From the NCBI GenBank assembly GCA_007123465.1, contig SKLB01000097.1, positions 1-7,327 of the forward strand: DNA of 7,327 nt, written 5' to 3'. The stretch comes from Spirochaetales bacterium (GTDB lineage: Bacteria > Spirochaetota > Spirochaetia > DSM-27196 > PWMO01). The translations under genes and the position numbers were made by a program. Positions 1-6,100 of this stretch are shown here, piece after piece. Within the stretch, counting starts at the first letter, position 1; the number at the start of each line of letters is the position of its first letter. The notes beneath the pieces are model-generated. The model made no database searches and was not told the DNA's origin. It was given only the letters and a program-made list of their open reading frames with translations.

Positions 1-90
1 CTGCTTCACACCACAGAACCGGGCCCCACAACCCCTTGCCGTGCGCTATGCCACGGTCTCGGGCCGCAGCTCCGGCGGGGCCCACGGCTG

Positions 91-115
91 GGTCCAAAAG
101 CACATTTTTGGCACC
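91..115 (-). other. Imperfect hairpin just downstream of rnhA
   Basis: The minus strand can fold GGT, bulged G, CCAAAA, 6-base loop, TTTTGG, ACC: a 9-bp stem with one bulge, starting 3 bases after the rnhA stop codon. Its position fits a transcript end or mRNA-stabilising hairpin, but no T-run follows, so it is not a classical intrinsic terminator. The rest of 1-90 is GC-rich, with two GGGCCC sites (21-26 and 78-83 approximately), and contains no supportable gene. Confidence 0.3.
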
Positions 116-117
116 AG

Positions 118-570
118 TCAATGGCTGTTACCAAGGATCGCTTGTTGCACCAGCGTGTCACACAGCTCATTGCGATGATCGCCGGAATGTCCACGCACCC
201 AGGTCCAGGAGATGTTCAACCCGTGGCTGAGCCGTTGCAGTTCCTGCCACAGATCCTGATTCTTTACCGGCTTACCGGCGCTGGTCTTCCACCCGTTGCG
301 CAGCCAGCGCGTCATCCAGTCGCTAATACCGCCACGGACGTATTGCGAATCGGTGACAATGGAGATTGATTTGACCGTGTCTCCGTACTGACTGTGCACA
401 GTCTTGAGCGCTTCTATGACGGCAGTGAGTTCCATTCGGTTGTTGGTGGTGGCATCTTCGCGGCCACTGCGCTCGTGCGTCTCGCCGTCAAGTTCGATCA
501 CAAAGGCCCACCCGCCGGGTCCGGGGTTACCGTGGCAACCGCCATCTGTGTAGATCACTAACTGCTTCAT
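118..570 (-). CDS. rnhA: Ribonuclease HI
   Basis: Cleaves the RNA strand of RNA-DNA hybrids in the cytoplasm, removing R-loops and primers. The 150-residue protein matches the usual RNase HI length (about 150-160). The full catalytic set is present: Asp9 in YTDGGCHGNPGPGG, Glu47 in NNRMELTA, Asp74 in VTDSQYV, the flexible-loop His128 in RGHSG, and Asp138 in ELCDTL. The basic handle region of the E. coli-type enzyme is also present (WMTRWLRNGWKTSAGKPVKNQDLW, about 85-108), which helps bind the hybrid. The start at 570 begins immediately before the first strand; AGGAG (582-586) is 11 bases upstream, slightly long. The gene lies 194 bases after the large membrane protein on the same strand, so it may have its own promoter, though none stands out. 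Confidence 0.97.
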   Translation of the reverse strand: MKQLVIYTDGGCHGNPGPGGWAFVIELDGETHERSGREDATTNNRMELTAVIEALKTVHSQYGDTVKSISIVTDSQYVRGGISDWMTRWLRNGWKTSAGKPVKNQDLWQELQRLSHGLNISWTWVRGHSGDHRNELCDTLVQQAILGNSH

Positions 571-764
571 ACGTTGGATATCTCCTGGGCCCCAGCCAGC
601 ATCGAGGAACCGTCCTTCATGTCAGTACGCTCAGATCCAGGCCCTGCTGAAGATCCCCGCACAGCGGGACTGCCGGCGTGCTCACGCTTCCACAACGTCG
701 CATCCGGATCACAGAGAGTGAGGCAGTAGCGCGCGAATCATCCGCCCGGCTGACCAATAATCAC
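571..764 (-). other. Spacer before rnhA: possible short coupled ORF and small hairpin
   Basis: This 194-base gap holds no gene I can call. On the minus strand a short reading frame starts at ATG 618-620 and encodes 17 residues (MKDGSSMLAGAQEISNV). It stops at 567-569, so its TGA overlaps the rnhA ATG as ATGA, a typical coupling arrangement. It lacks a good Shine-Dalgarno and has no recognisable similarity. A 5-bp GC stem with a 3-base loop (656-660 with 664-668) is also present but has no T-run after it. The rnhA Shine-Dalgarno AGGAG is at 582-586, 11 bases from its start. Confidence 0.35.
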
Positions 765-3700
765 TCACACCGCAGCGGTCTGGCGCGCCTGTACGCTCAG
801 CGCGTCGAGCACCGACTCTGCAGTTGGTCTCTGGTCCCCCAGCCCGAGCAGAAGGTAGGCATCTGCACCGCGGAAGACCACCGGGATAAACACTGTACAG
901 CCAATATACTCGAATTCTCCCTCGGTACAGCCGATCTGCAGCTCTTTGTAGTGCTGCAGCGTACGCGTCAGTAGCAAGATTCTACGCCTGGCGAATATCA
1001 CGTTGTACAGAGACGACTCCTCACCTATCTTCAAGAAGTTGAGACACGGCTCTTCCAGTCCAAGCATATACTCAACCTGATACTCGCCGTCCTTTACTAC
1101 CAGAATGGCGCTGAATTTAGCATTCCAGATCCGCGTGAAGTCTATCAAGGACTTGAATAAGCCGCCCTCGTTGCGCTTGTATCGTGACAAGAAGCGGTCG
1201 TAATCCAGACCGCGGCTACTCAACGAGGGGCCCCTCTCCTTGTTTTCGAGTTCCGCGTTACTACCTGATTCGGTTCTGCCTTCAATCCGCTCTCCAATAG
1301 CATAGAGCTCCAGCCCTGCTCCACCCGAGAGTATGTCGTCGATACCTTCTTCTACCACGTCATCGTCGGCTTGACCTACAACCTGATCGATCAGTCCTCT
1401 GACCTCGTCGCTGGACTCGGTCCCGGGTAATTCGTAGGCACCGCCGCTGATCTGGTACACTCCACCGCTCTCCTCGATCAGTCCGCGCTTCTCACCAAGA
1501 TAGTGAAGCGCCTGATCGATCTCCAGAATTTGATAATCCTCGCCCAGTTCAAGCTCTGAGAAAGCCACCCCATCGCCACCGGGGGCCGTAACGCGCGTAG
1601 CAGTGGTACGTTCCACGGCACCGTGCGCGGGAACTGCGCCTCGCTGCCCACTGACAAACTCATCGGCTTCTTCCAGCTCATCCAAGTCTTCCAGCTCTTC
1701 AACCTCTTCCAGGTCACCAACTTCTTCGAGATCGACCGGTTCATCAGCCTCTTGCAGCGCGCCGGCCTCAACCTGGTCCACGCCCTCTTCAATCTCCTCA
1801 AGCTCGTCAAGCTCTTCCAGCGAGCCAATCGGTTCCTCGGCCTCCTCGATATTGTCCGCCTCGCTATCAATTGGGGATGCGTCCTTTGACGGTGCATCAA
1901 ACCCAAAGAGACCAAAAGTGAACCCGCCGTAGATGGTGCTGATATCCGTGCTGCCCAGATCTTCCGCTTCTGTTTGGATATCCTCCGCTGCCTCTAACGA
2001 CGGCAACTCCTCCTCGGCTTCCTCGAGCGTTTCAACCTCAGAGGCCGGTTCAATCTCATCCAGCTCGTCAGCCTCGTCAGCCTCGTCCAATTCGTCCAGT
2101 TCGACAAAATCGCTGGCGTGCTCGCTCGCCTGCTCCTGTGCTACTTCAAGCCCCTGAACGTCGTCTGAATCGCGGCGTTGGTAATCGGGCTGCTGCGCAG
2201 CCGGAAGCTCCCAGTCCTCTTTGACCGAGTCCAGCACTCCCCACAGCGACTGTCCGTCCGGCTGGTCAAGGTCTGCCACATCTGAGACATCGAGCTGGCT
2301 TTGTTCACCGTCAGACCACGGGTCGCTCGCGAATGAAGCAGACTCATCGGGATCCAGATCACCAACGATTTCGTCGGCCAGCGAAGCTTCGAGAATGCTG
2401 TCGGTCTCTTCGATACCGAACTGAGGACGTGAGGTCGGCGCAGGTTCAGCATCCGAGCCGCCGGGGTCCCTCTCGGCGGTGGTCTCCTCGGCCTCTTCCA
2501 GTTCCTCAACCGCTGCGAGCTCTTCGATCTCCTCCCACTCGTCCCGGTCCGCCGCAGCATCTTCGCCAACCGCGTCTCTCGGGCCCTCTGCCGCTTCGGC
2601 TTGTTCAGCTGCTTCAATCTCCGCAAGCGTCTCTGTCTCGGCCATTGCAGTCGCAGTCTCGCTGTCGGCTTCCTCGAGCTCGTCAAGCTCGTCGAGCTCT
2701 CCAGCCTCGTCGAGCTCTCCAGCCTCGTCGAGCTCTTCAGCCTCGTCAAGCGCTTCGGCCTCGCCCAGCTCTTCAGCCTCGTCGAGCTCTTCAGCCTCAT
2801 CAAGTTCGCCGGGCTCTTCGAGCTCATCGGTCTGCTGACCGTCCGCGGCGTCGTCTGCCTCATCGAGTTCGTCGAGCTCTTCAATCTCCTCCGCATCGTC
2901 GGCCTCGTCGACCGACTCCACGGTTACTGCCGACGCATGAGTCTGCTCGCCCCTATCTACGGCTGACGGCTGGGGCACCCGCGCCGGGGCGCTGGTTTCG
3001 GATCCTCCCTGGGAGAGATTGGACACCATTCGTTCTATGATGGATTCCAGGCGGTCGAGATCGATGTTGCTGCCGGCGGACGAAATCTGACGCCGGCCGC
3101 CGATCACGTTGAGTATCTCGTCCCAACTCTTGTCAAAGAGCTCATCGAGCTCCTGGCCTTTAGCGCCTTTTGCGCCGCGCACACCGCGCTTCAATTCACG
3201 CCGCACTTCTTCGCGTCGGCTCTCAAGCTCTCTGCTCCAGCGCTCCCAGTCGAGCTCTTCTTTGCTCTCCATGTACTCGCGCAGAAAATTGATCTGGAAC
3301 CGTTTGACGCGCTCGGACAGGACCACCACGGCGTCCTGGCGCAGATTGAGCAGCAAGAAGACTATCAGGAATGTTGTAAGGAAACTGGAAACCAGCAGCA
3401 CCACTCGCATCGGTGTAGTCATCTGGAACTCACGCTCGGGTACCAGCAGCGCCAGATGCATTTCGTTGATCTGGCGCGAAAACACCAGGCTGCGTGTCTC
3501 GTCAGCCACCTCAATGGCCAACGGTGGCTGTGCGCTATCGACAACCCGGTCCCAGTTGGCCTCAAGATGCCGAGCCATGCTCTCAGCACCGGCAACGGTC
3601 GCATTGAGTAGCATGCCGTTTTCCAGCAGCCGCACAACGCTACCTCCACCGATCACTCCGCTGCGGATGAGTGCATTTCGCACTCCTGACGGATCGACGT

Positions 3701-4280
3701 AGAAAAGCGCCGTGCCGCGGGGTATATCGAAGCCATCACGCACTACGTAGCGGTAGATGAATTGGTTGCTTTCCGCCTCTACAACCCAGTCACGCTCGTT
3801 GGCGCCTGGGGAGAGCAGATAGCGCCCTACCGGAGTTTCTTCCTCGATCTCGATCAGCGGACGGTAGACCCGACTGGTAGCGTCCTGCCGCAGGATGTCG
3901 GCCTGTCGCGAACTGTACCAGAGCCGTTCCCCCTCGATGTCGATGAAGCGCACAAAAGCAAAAGCCGGTTTACGCTCTTTCAGCTCGGAGAAGTAGTTTT
4001 CGCGCCACGCGATGTCCTCGGCGCTCTGATTGACGCGGAATATATTCTGAACAGCGGGTTCGTTAAGCGATGCTCCGAATCGGTCTAAGGTGGTTTCATG
4101 ATAGAGCGATACGGTCTCTTCGGCCTGCCCGAGGGTCTCGTGCACGCCCGACCTTACTCGAGGATCGTAGAATGTCGCTTCAATATAATCGAACAGCCCG
4201 GAAAAGGCAGCGATCGCGAAGCCTGTGAACACCAACACCGCGAGCAGGAGACTCAAAGCGGTTTTTTGGACAGTGCTCAT
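765..4280 (-). CDS. Large acidic two-helix membrane protein, sensor-like, unknown function
   Basis: A 1171-residue protein I do not recognise as a named family. Residues about 7-29 form a signal-anchor helix (LSLLLAVLVFTGFAIAAF). Residues about 30-289 should face outside the cytoplasm. Two strand-like segments there (FVRFIDIEGERLWYSS at 109-124, ALFYVDPSG at 191-199) and a closing LALLVPE before the membrane resemble double-Cache sensor domains. A second helix spans about 290-313. A charged, probably helical segment follows (about 321-400). Residues about 455-875 are extremely Glu/Asp-rich, with tandem hexapeptides at 485-538 and short hydrophobic islands near 679-692 and 781-795. The C-terminus (about 905-950 and 1026-1150) looks folded; the last part is suggestive of a GAF-like fold. 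No HAMP, kinase, GGDEF, HD or MCP signalling motif is visible. The ATG start gives a clean anchor, though GGAGG is 13 bases away. It lies after rplQ and before rnhA. Function by inference only: an envelope sensor or scaffold. Confidence 0.93.
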   Translation of the reverse strand: MSTVQKTALSLLLAVLVFTGFAIAAFSGLFDYIEATFYDPRVRSGVHETLGQAEETVSLYHETTLDRFGASLNEPAVQNIFRVNQSAEDIAWRENYFSELKERKPAFAFVRFIDIEGERLWYSSRQADILRQDATSRVYRPLIEIEEETPVGRYLLSPGANERDWVVEAESNQFIYRYVVRDGFDIPRGTALFYVDPSGVRNALIRSGVIGGGSVVRLLENGMLLNATVAGAESMARHLEANWDRVVDSAQPPLAIEVADETRSLVFSRQINEMHLALLVPEREFQMTTPMRVVLLVSSFLTTFLIVFLLLNLRQDAVVVLSERVKRFQINFLREYMESKEELDWERWSRELESRREEVRRELKRGVRGAKGAKGQELDELFDKSWDEILNVIGGRRQISSAGSNIDLDRLESIIERMVSNLSQGGSETSAPARVPQPSAVDRGEQTHASAVTVESVDEADDAEEIEELDELDEADDAADGQQTDELEEPGELDEAEELDEAEELGEAEALDEAEELDEAGELDEAGELDELDELEEADSETATAMAETETLAEIEAAEQAEAAEGPRDAVGEDAAADRDEWEEIEELAAVEELEEAEETTAERDPGGSDAEPAPTSRPQFGIEETDSILEASLADEIVGDLDPDESASFASDPWSDGEQSQLDVSDVADLDQPDGQSLWGVLDSVKEDWELPAAQQPDYQRRDSDDVQGLEVAQEQASEHASDFVELDELDEADEADELDEIEPASEVETLEEAEEELPSLEAAEDIQTEAEDLGSTDISTIYGGFTFGLFGFDAPSKDASPIDSEADNIEEAEEPIGSLEELDELEEIEEGVDQVEAGALQEADEPVDLEEVGDLEEVEELEDLDELEEADEFVSGQRGAVPAHGAVERTTATRVTAPGGDGVAFSELELGEDYQILEIDQALHYLGEKRGLIEESGGVYQISGGAYELPGTESSDEVRGLIDQVVGQADDDVVEEGIDDILSGGAGLELYAIGERIEGRTESGSNAELENKERGPSLSSRGLDYDRFLSRYKRNEGGLFKSLIDFTRIWNAKFSAILVVKDGEYQVEYMLGLEEPCLNFLKIGEESSLYNVIFARRRILLLTRTLQHYKELQIGCTEGEFEYIGCTVFIPVVFRGADAYLLLGLGDQRPTAESVLDALSVQARQTAAV
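831..1205 (-). other. Folded C-terminal domain, GAF-like, of the large membrane protein
   Basis: Residues about 1026-1150, in the cytoplasm by topology. After a helix (DYDRFLSRYKRNEGGLFKSL), the pattern is strand NAKFSAILVVKDGEYQVEYM, then helix and loop (NFLKIGEESSLYNVIFARRR), then paired strands EYIGCTVFIPVVFRGADAYL and LLLGLG. This strand-helix-strand order, with an IPVVF/LLLGLG pair, resembles GAF domains, which sense small molecules or mediate dimerisation. Two cysteines (1118 and 1128) lie near the putative strands. Assignment is tentative. Confidence 0.35.
1656..2105 (-). repeat. Further degenerate acidic repeat blocks in the large membrane protein
   Basis: Two more blocks of the same composition lie downstream of the main tandem array. 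Residues 726-746 read VELDELDEADEADEL onward, and residues about 811-875 are rich in LEELDELEEIEE and VEELEDLDELEEADE. They are less regular than the nine-unit array and are separated by a more ordinary segment containing the aromatic island at 781-795. All share the Leu/Glu/Asp/Ala vocabulary, suggesting expansion from one ancestral acidic motif. Confidence 0.7.
2667..2828 (-). repeat. Nine tandem 18-base units encoding an acidic hexapeptide
   Basis: Residues 485-538 of the large membrane protein are nine consecutive hexapeptides with no gaps: DELEEP, GELDEA, EELDEA, EELGEA, EALDEA, EELDEA, GELDEA, GELDEL, DELEEA. At DNA level the unit is 18 bases, close to GCCTCGTCGAGCTCTTCA on the plus strand, and most units contain the palindrome GAGCTC. 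The copies are imperfect. Because the unit is a multiple of three, gain or loss of copies would keep the frame. The 6-residue period puts hydrophobic residues (Leu, Ala) every third position, which is not the heptad of a normal coiled coil. Confidence 0.9.
3414..4193 (-). other. Predicted Cache-like extracytoplasmic domain of the large membrane protein
   Basis: Residues about 30-289, between the two membrane helices. The size (about 260 residues) fits a double-Cache ligand-binding module. Visible support is an initial long helix after the first membrane segment (LGQAEETVSLYHETTLDRFG), two strand-turn motifs of the kind FxDxxG/YVDPSG, and a final strand leading straight into the second helix. 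No ligand-binding signature can be assigned. This is a fold guess from pattern, not a database match. Confidence 0.4.
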
Positions 4281-4366
4281 GATTCTGCGCGAACCTCCCC
4301 GAGACGCAAGACCCTCGTTCGCAGTATCGGCTGTTTTCGGGGAACGCTTGAACCGGCCAGCGGCGC
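4281..4366 (-). other. rplQ-to-membrane-protein spacer, no terminator seen
   Basis: An 86-base spacer on the coding strand. I see no stem followed by a T-run that would end the ribosomal operon, and no convincing sigma-70 promoter. A GGGGAGG motif (plus-strand 4294-4300) is the only plausible ribosome binding site for the next gene, but it lies 13 bases from its ATG, longer than usual. Read-through from the ribosomal operon is therefore plausible but unproven. Confidence 0.4.
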
Positions 4367-4945
4367 CTACTCGGCCGCCGGCTCTTGTTCTGCCTTACGT
4401 GCCGGCTGCACTTCGCCCGAATCAGCGGCAGTGGCGCTTGCGGCTCCAGCAGGTTCCGAGGGTTCAGCCGGGCTTTGCTTCACAACGTTCTCTTCTTTCT
4501 TTGCGGCGCTCTTCCTGCCCTCACTCTTTTTCTCGCTCTTCTGGGCCGCTGCTTTCTTCTTCTTGGTTGGCAGTTCCGATTCACTCCCCTCGCGGTCTAC
4601 AAACTCCAGCAGCACCATTTCAGCAGCATCGCCGGAGCGCGGGCCAAGCTTCAGCACGCGGGTGTAGCCCCCCGCTCGGCTCTTGTAGCGCGGGCCAATC
4701 TCGGTAAACAGTTTGGCGAGCGCTTTCTTATTCTTTATGTCGCGCCCGATCATACGCCTGTTGTGGACGCTGTCCTCCCTGGCACGCGTGACCATCTTTT
4801 CGGCCAGCCTTCGCACTTCCAGAGCCTTGGTTTGCGTAGTCTTGATCCGCTCTTCCAGCAGAAGTGATGTCACCATGTTGCGCTTCAACGCCTTGCGATG
4901 CGCAGGACGCCTACCGAGTCGATTAAAGCCGATCTTATGCCTCAT
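4367..4945 (-). CDS. rplQ: 50S ribosomal protein L17 with C-terminal extension
   Basis: L17 is a large-subunit protein near the polypeptide exit tunnel. Residues 1 to about 118 form the standard domain: MRHKIGFNRLGRRPAHRKAL at the N-terminus, TSLLLEERIKTTQTKALE, then GGYTRVLKLGPRSGDAAEM and LLEFVDRE at the end of the core. Beyond this lies an extra tail of about 70 residues, first lysine-rich (KKKKAAAQKSEKKSEGRKS) and then Ala/Pro/Glu-rich, probably disordered. Total length is 192, against about 115-130 in most bacteria. The ATG lies inside the end of rpoA (11-base overlap). Its ribosome binding site is provided by GAGGAAGAGG codons of the RpoA acidic tail, so translational coupling is likely. 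It ends 86 bases before the large membrane protein gene. Confidence 0.97.
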   Translation of the reverse strand: MRHKIGFNRLGRRPAHRKALKRNMVTSLLLEERIKTTQTKALEVRRLAEKMVTRAREDSVHNRRMIGRDIKNKKALAKLFTEIGPRYKSRAGGYTRVLKLGPRSGDAAEMVLLEFVDREGSESELPTKKKKAAAQKSEKKSEGRKSAAKKEENVVKQSPAEPSEPAGAASATAADSGEVQPARKAEQEPAAE

Positions 4946-6011
4946 TTTCCTCTTCCTCGTCTTCCTGCCCTTCGTGCTCTTCGTGTTCCACGCGCAGCGC
5001 TTTCTTCAAGGAACTGTAATCCGTCATACCGAGAGCGAGGTTCCACTCAGTCAGCTTCTCCTTGATCTCCTGAAGAGACTTCTTGCCGAAGTTTCGCGTC
5101 TTGGCAATGTCCTCTTCTGTTCTGGATGTCAAGTCGCCAATGCTGCGAATATTGGCGTTCTTAAGACAGTTGCTCGACCGCACCGACAGCTCGAGCTCTT
5201 CAACCGGTGTGTCCAGCAGTTTGCGAATCCGCTCTTCCTCTTCATCGATGTCGTCATCACCAAGAATAGCATCCTCATCGAAATTGATGAAGATAGTGAA
5301 GTGGTCCTTCGCTATCTTGGCCGCTTCCGCTATTGCGTCCTCGGGTGATACCGTTCCGTTGGTCCAGACCTCAAATATCAGCTTGTCGAAGTCGGTCCGC
5401 TGGCCGACGCGGGTGTTCTCAACGTTATACCGCACGCGGCTTACCGGCGAAAAAATCGAATCAATAGGTATGGTTCCGATAACTTCGATATATTTCTCAT
5501 TCAGCTCAGCAGGTACATAACCACGCCCGAAATCTATCTGAATCTCAATCTCGACGTGAGCGTTGTCCATCAGCGTCATGATCGGCTGATCCTTGTTGAC
5601 AACGGTTACGGTATCGTCAACCGCAAAAGCACCGCCGTTGATTTCAGCCGGGCCCTTGAGCTCGACAAAGATAGTCTTTTGCTCAACATCGTGCGCCAGC
5701 GAAACCTGCAACTGCTTGATACTATTGATAATGTCCGGAGTATCTTCGACAACTTCCGGAATAGAATCAAATTCGCTTGCAAGCACGCGCGCGGTTCCAT
5801 CAGCATCGTAACTGGTTACGCGAATCGCGGTTACCGCGTACCCTTGAATGGAGGAGAGCAGGATACGCCGCAGTGCGTTGCCTATAGTCCAGCCATAGCC
5901 GCGCTCAAACGGATGCGCTACGAACTTGCCGTAGTTTGGCGTTACCTCGCTGTGTTCAAACGTAATGCCTTTGGGCTTTTTAAAGCCCCGTAGTAGATTT
6001 TTTCGTGCCAT
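4935..6011 (-). CDS. rpoA: DNA-directed RNA polymerase subunit alpha
   Basis: Alpha is the assembly platform of RNA polymerase; its C-terminal domain contacts promoter UP elements and activators. The predicted protein has 358 residues. The N-terminal domain (about 1-240) shows the dimerisation motif GYGWTIGNALRRILLSS and the conserved RVGQRTDFDKL near 201-211. An acidic linker (about 245-260, DDDIDEEEE) leads to the C-terminal domain (about 265-325) with SVRSSNCLKNANIRSIGDL. There Arg278 corresponds to the DNA-contacting Arg265 of E. coli, followed by FGKKSLQEIK. The chain ends in an unusual acidic tail (about 341-358, DEEEENEA). The start at 6011 is chosen because MARKNLLRGF follows AGGAG at 6017-6021 with 5-base spacing. 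An in-frame ATG at 6053 would add 14 residues that do not resemble the family. The stop overlaps rplQ by 11 bases. Confidence 0.98.
   Translation of the reverse strand: MARKNLLRGFKKPKGITFEHSEVTPNYGKFVAHPFERGYGWTIGNALRRILLSSIQGYAVTAIRVTSYDADGTARVLASEFDSIPEVVEDTPDIINSIKQLQVSLAHDVEQKTIFVELKGPAEINGGAFAVDDTVTVVNKDQPIMTLMDNAHVEIEIQIDFGRGYVPAELNEKYIEVIGTIPIDSIFSPVSRVRYNVENTRVGQRTDFDKLIFEVWTNGTVSPEDAIAEAAKIAKDHFTIFINFDEDAILGDDDIDEEEERIRKLLDTPVEELELSVRSSNCLKNANIRSIGDLTSRTEEDIAKTRNFGKKSLQEIKEKLTEWNLALGMTDYSSLKKALRVEHEEHEGQEDEEEENEA
4946..4958 (-). promoter_or_regulatory. rplQ ribosome binding site embedded in the rpoA acidic tail
   Basis: On the minus strand this stretch reads GAGGAAGAGGAAA directly before the rplQ ATG. 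The same bases are in-frame Glu codons of the RpoA C-terminus. The more distant GAGG (4955-4958) is 9 bases from the start, a normal spacing; the nearer one (4949-4952) is only 3 bases away. Confidence 0.7.
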
Positions 6012-6100
6012 CTTGACTCCTCTTGTCGCAACGGATGTGCCAACCGAAAACACGACCGCGGATCACACCGCGGCCAATGCAGAGAGCATCACGCGCAGGA
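6012..6100 (-). other. rpsK-rpoA spacer with short GC hairpin
   Basis: This 89-base gap is the longest within the ribosomal operon part of the window. It contains CCGCGG twice (6056-6061 and 6068-6073) separated by a 6-base ATCACA loop. Because CCGCGG is its own reverse complement, the two copies can form a 6-bp stem. No T-run follows, so it does not look like an intrinsic terminator. The 3' part (reading the minus strand) holds the rpoA Shine-Dalgarno AGGAG at 6017-6021. In many bacteria rpsD occupies this position. No coding sequence for S4 or any other protein is visible in the gap. A leader or processing role is only a guess. Confidence 0.4.

Noticed and set aside
1..117. GC-rich stretch with several inverted segments, considered as a tRNA or a small gene after rnhA
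   Set aside because: I could not form a cloverleaf with an acceptor stem, T-loop and anticodon arm. The only short frames are under 25 codons or are continuations from inside rnhA.
2667..2828. Regular short repeats considered as a CRISPR array or minisatellite outside genes
   Set aside because: The 18-base units are contiguous with no unique spacers and are fully in frame within a coding sequence.
2479..2838. Plus-strand poly-Ser/Ala frame resembling a serine-rich repeat protein
   Set aside because: Serine runs are the antisense reading of Glu/Asp/Leu codons (GAG, GAC, CTC). No ribosome binding site or other evidence supports it.
2141..2896. A 251-codon minus-strand frame rich in Arg/Ser/Thr
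   Set aside because: It is out of frame inside the same gene. The open frame comes from the repetitive GC-rich sequence; composition is unlike a real protein.
2333..3040. A 235-codon plus-strand frame rich in Arg/Pro/Leu, with repeated RRALQP
   Set aside because: It lies wholly opposite the acidic repeat of the large membrane protein. Its repeats are the same 18-base units read in another frame and it has no recognisable domain.
4713..5348. A 211-codon plus-strand frame with hydrophobic segments
   Set aside because: It is antisense to rplQ and rpoA, both certain genes. The hydrophobicity reflects complementary codons of the charged RpoA tail.
6012..6053. Alternative upstream ATG for rpoA adding 14 residues
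   Set aside because: The added residues do not resemble the alpha N-terminus, and the ATG at 6011 has an excellent AGGAG at 5-base spacing.
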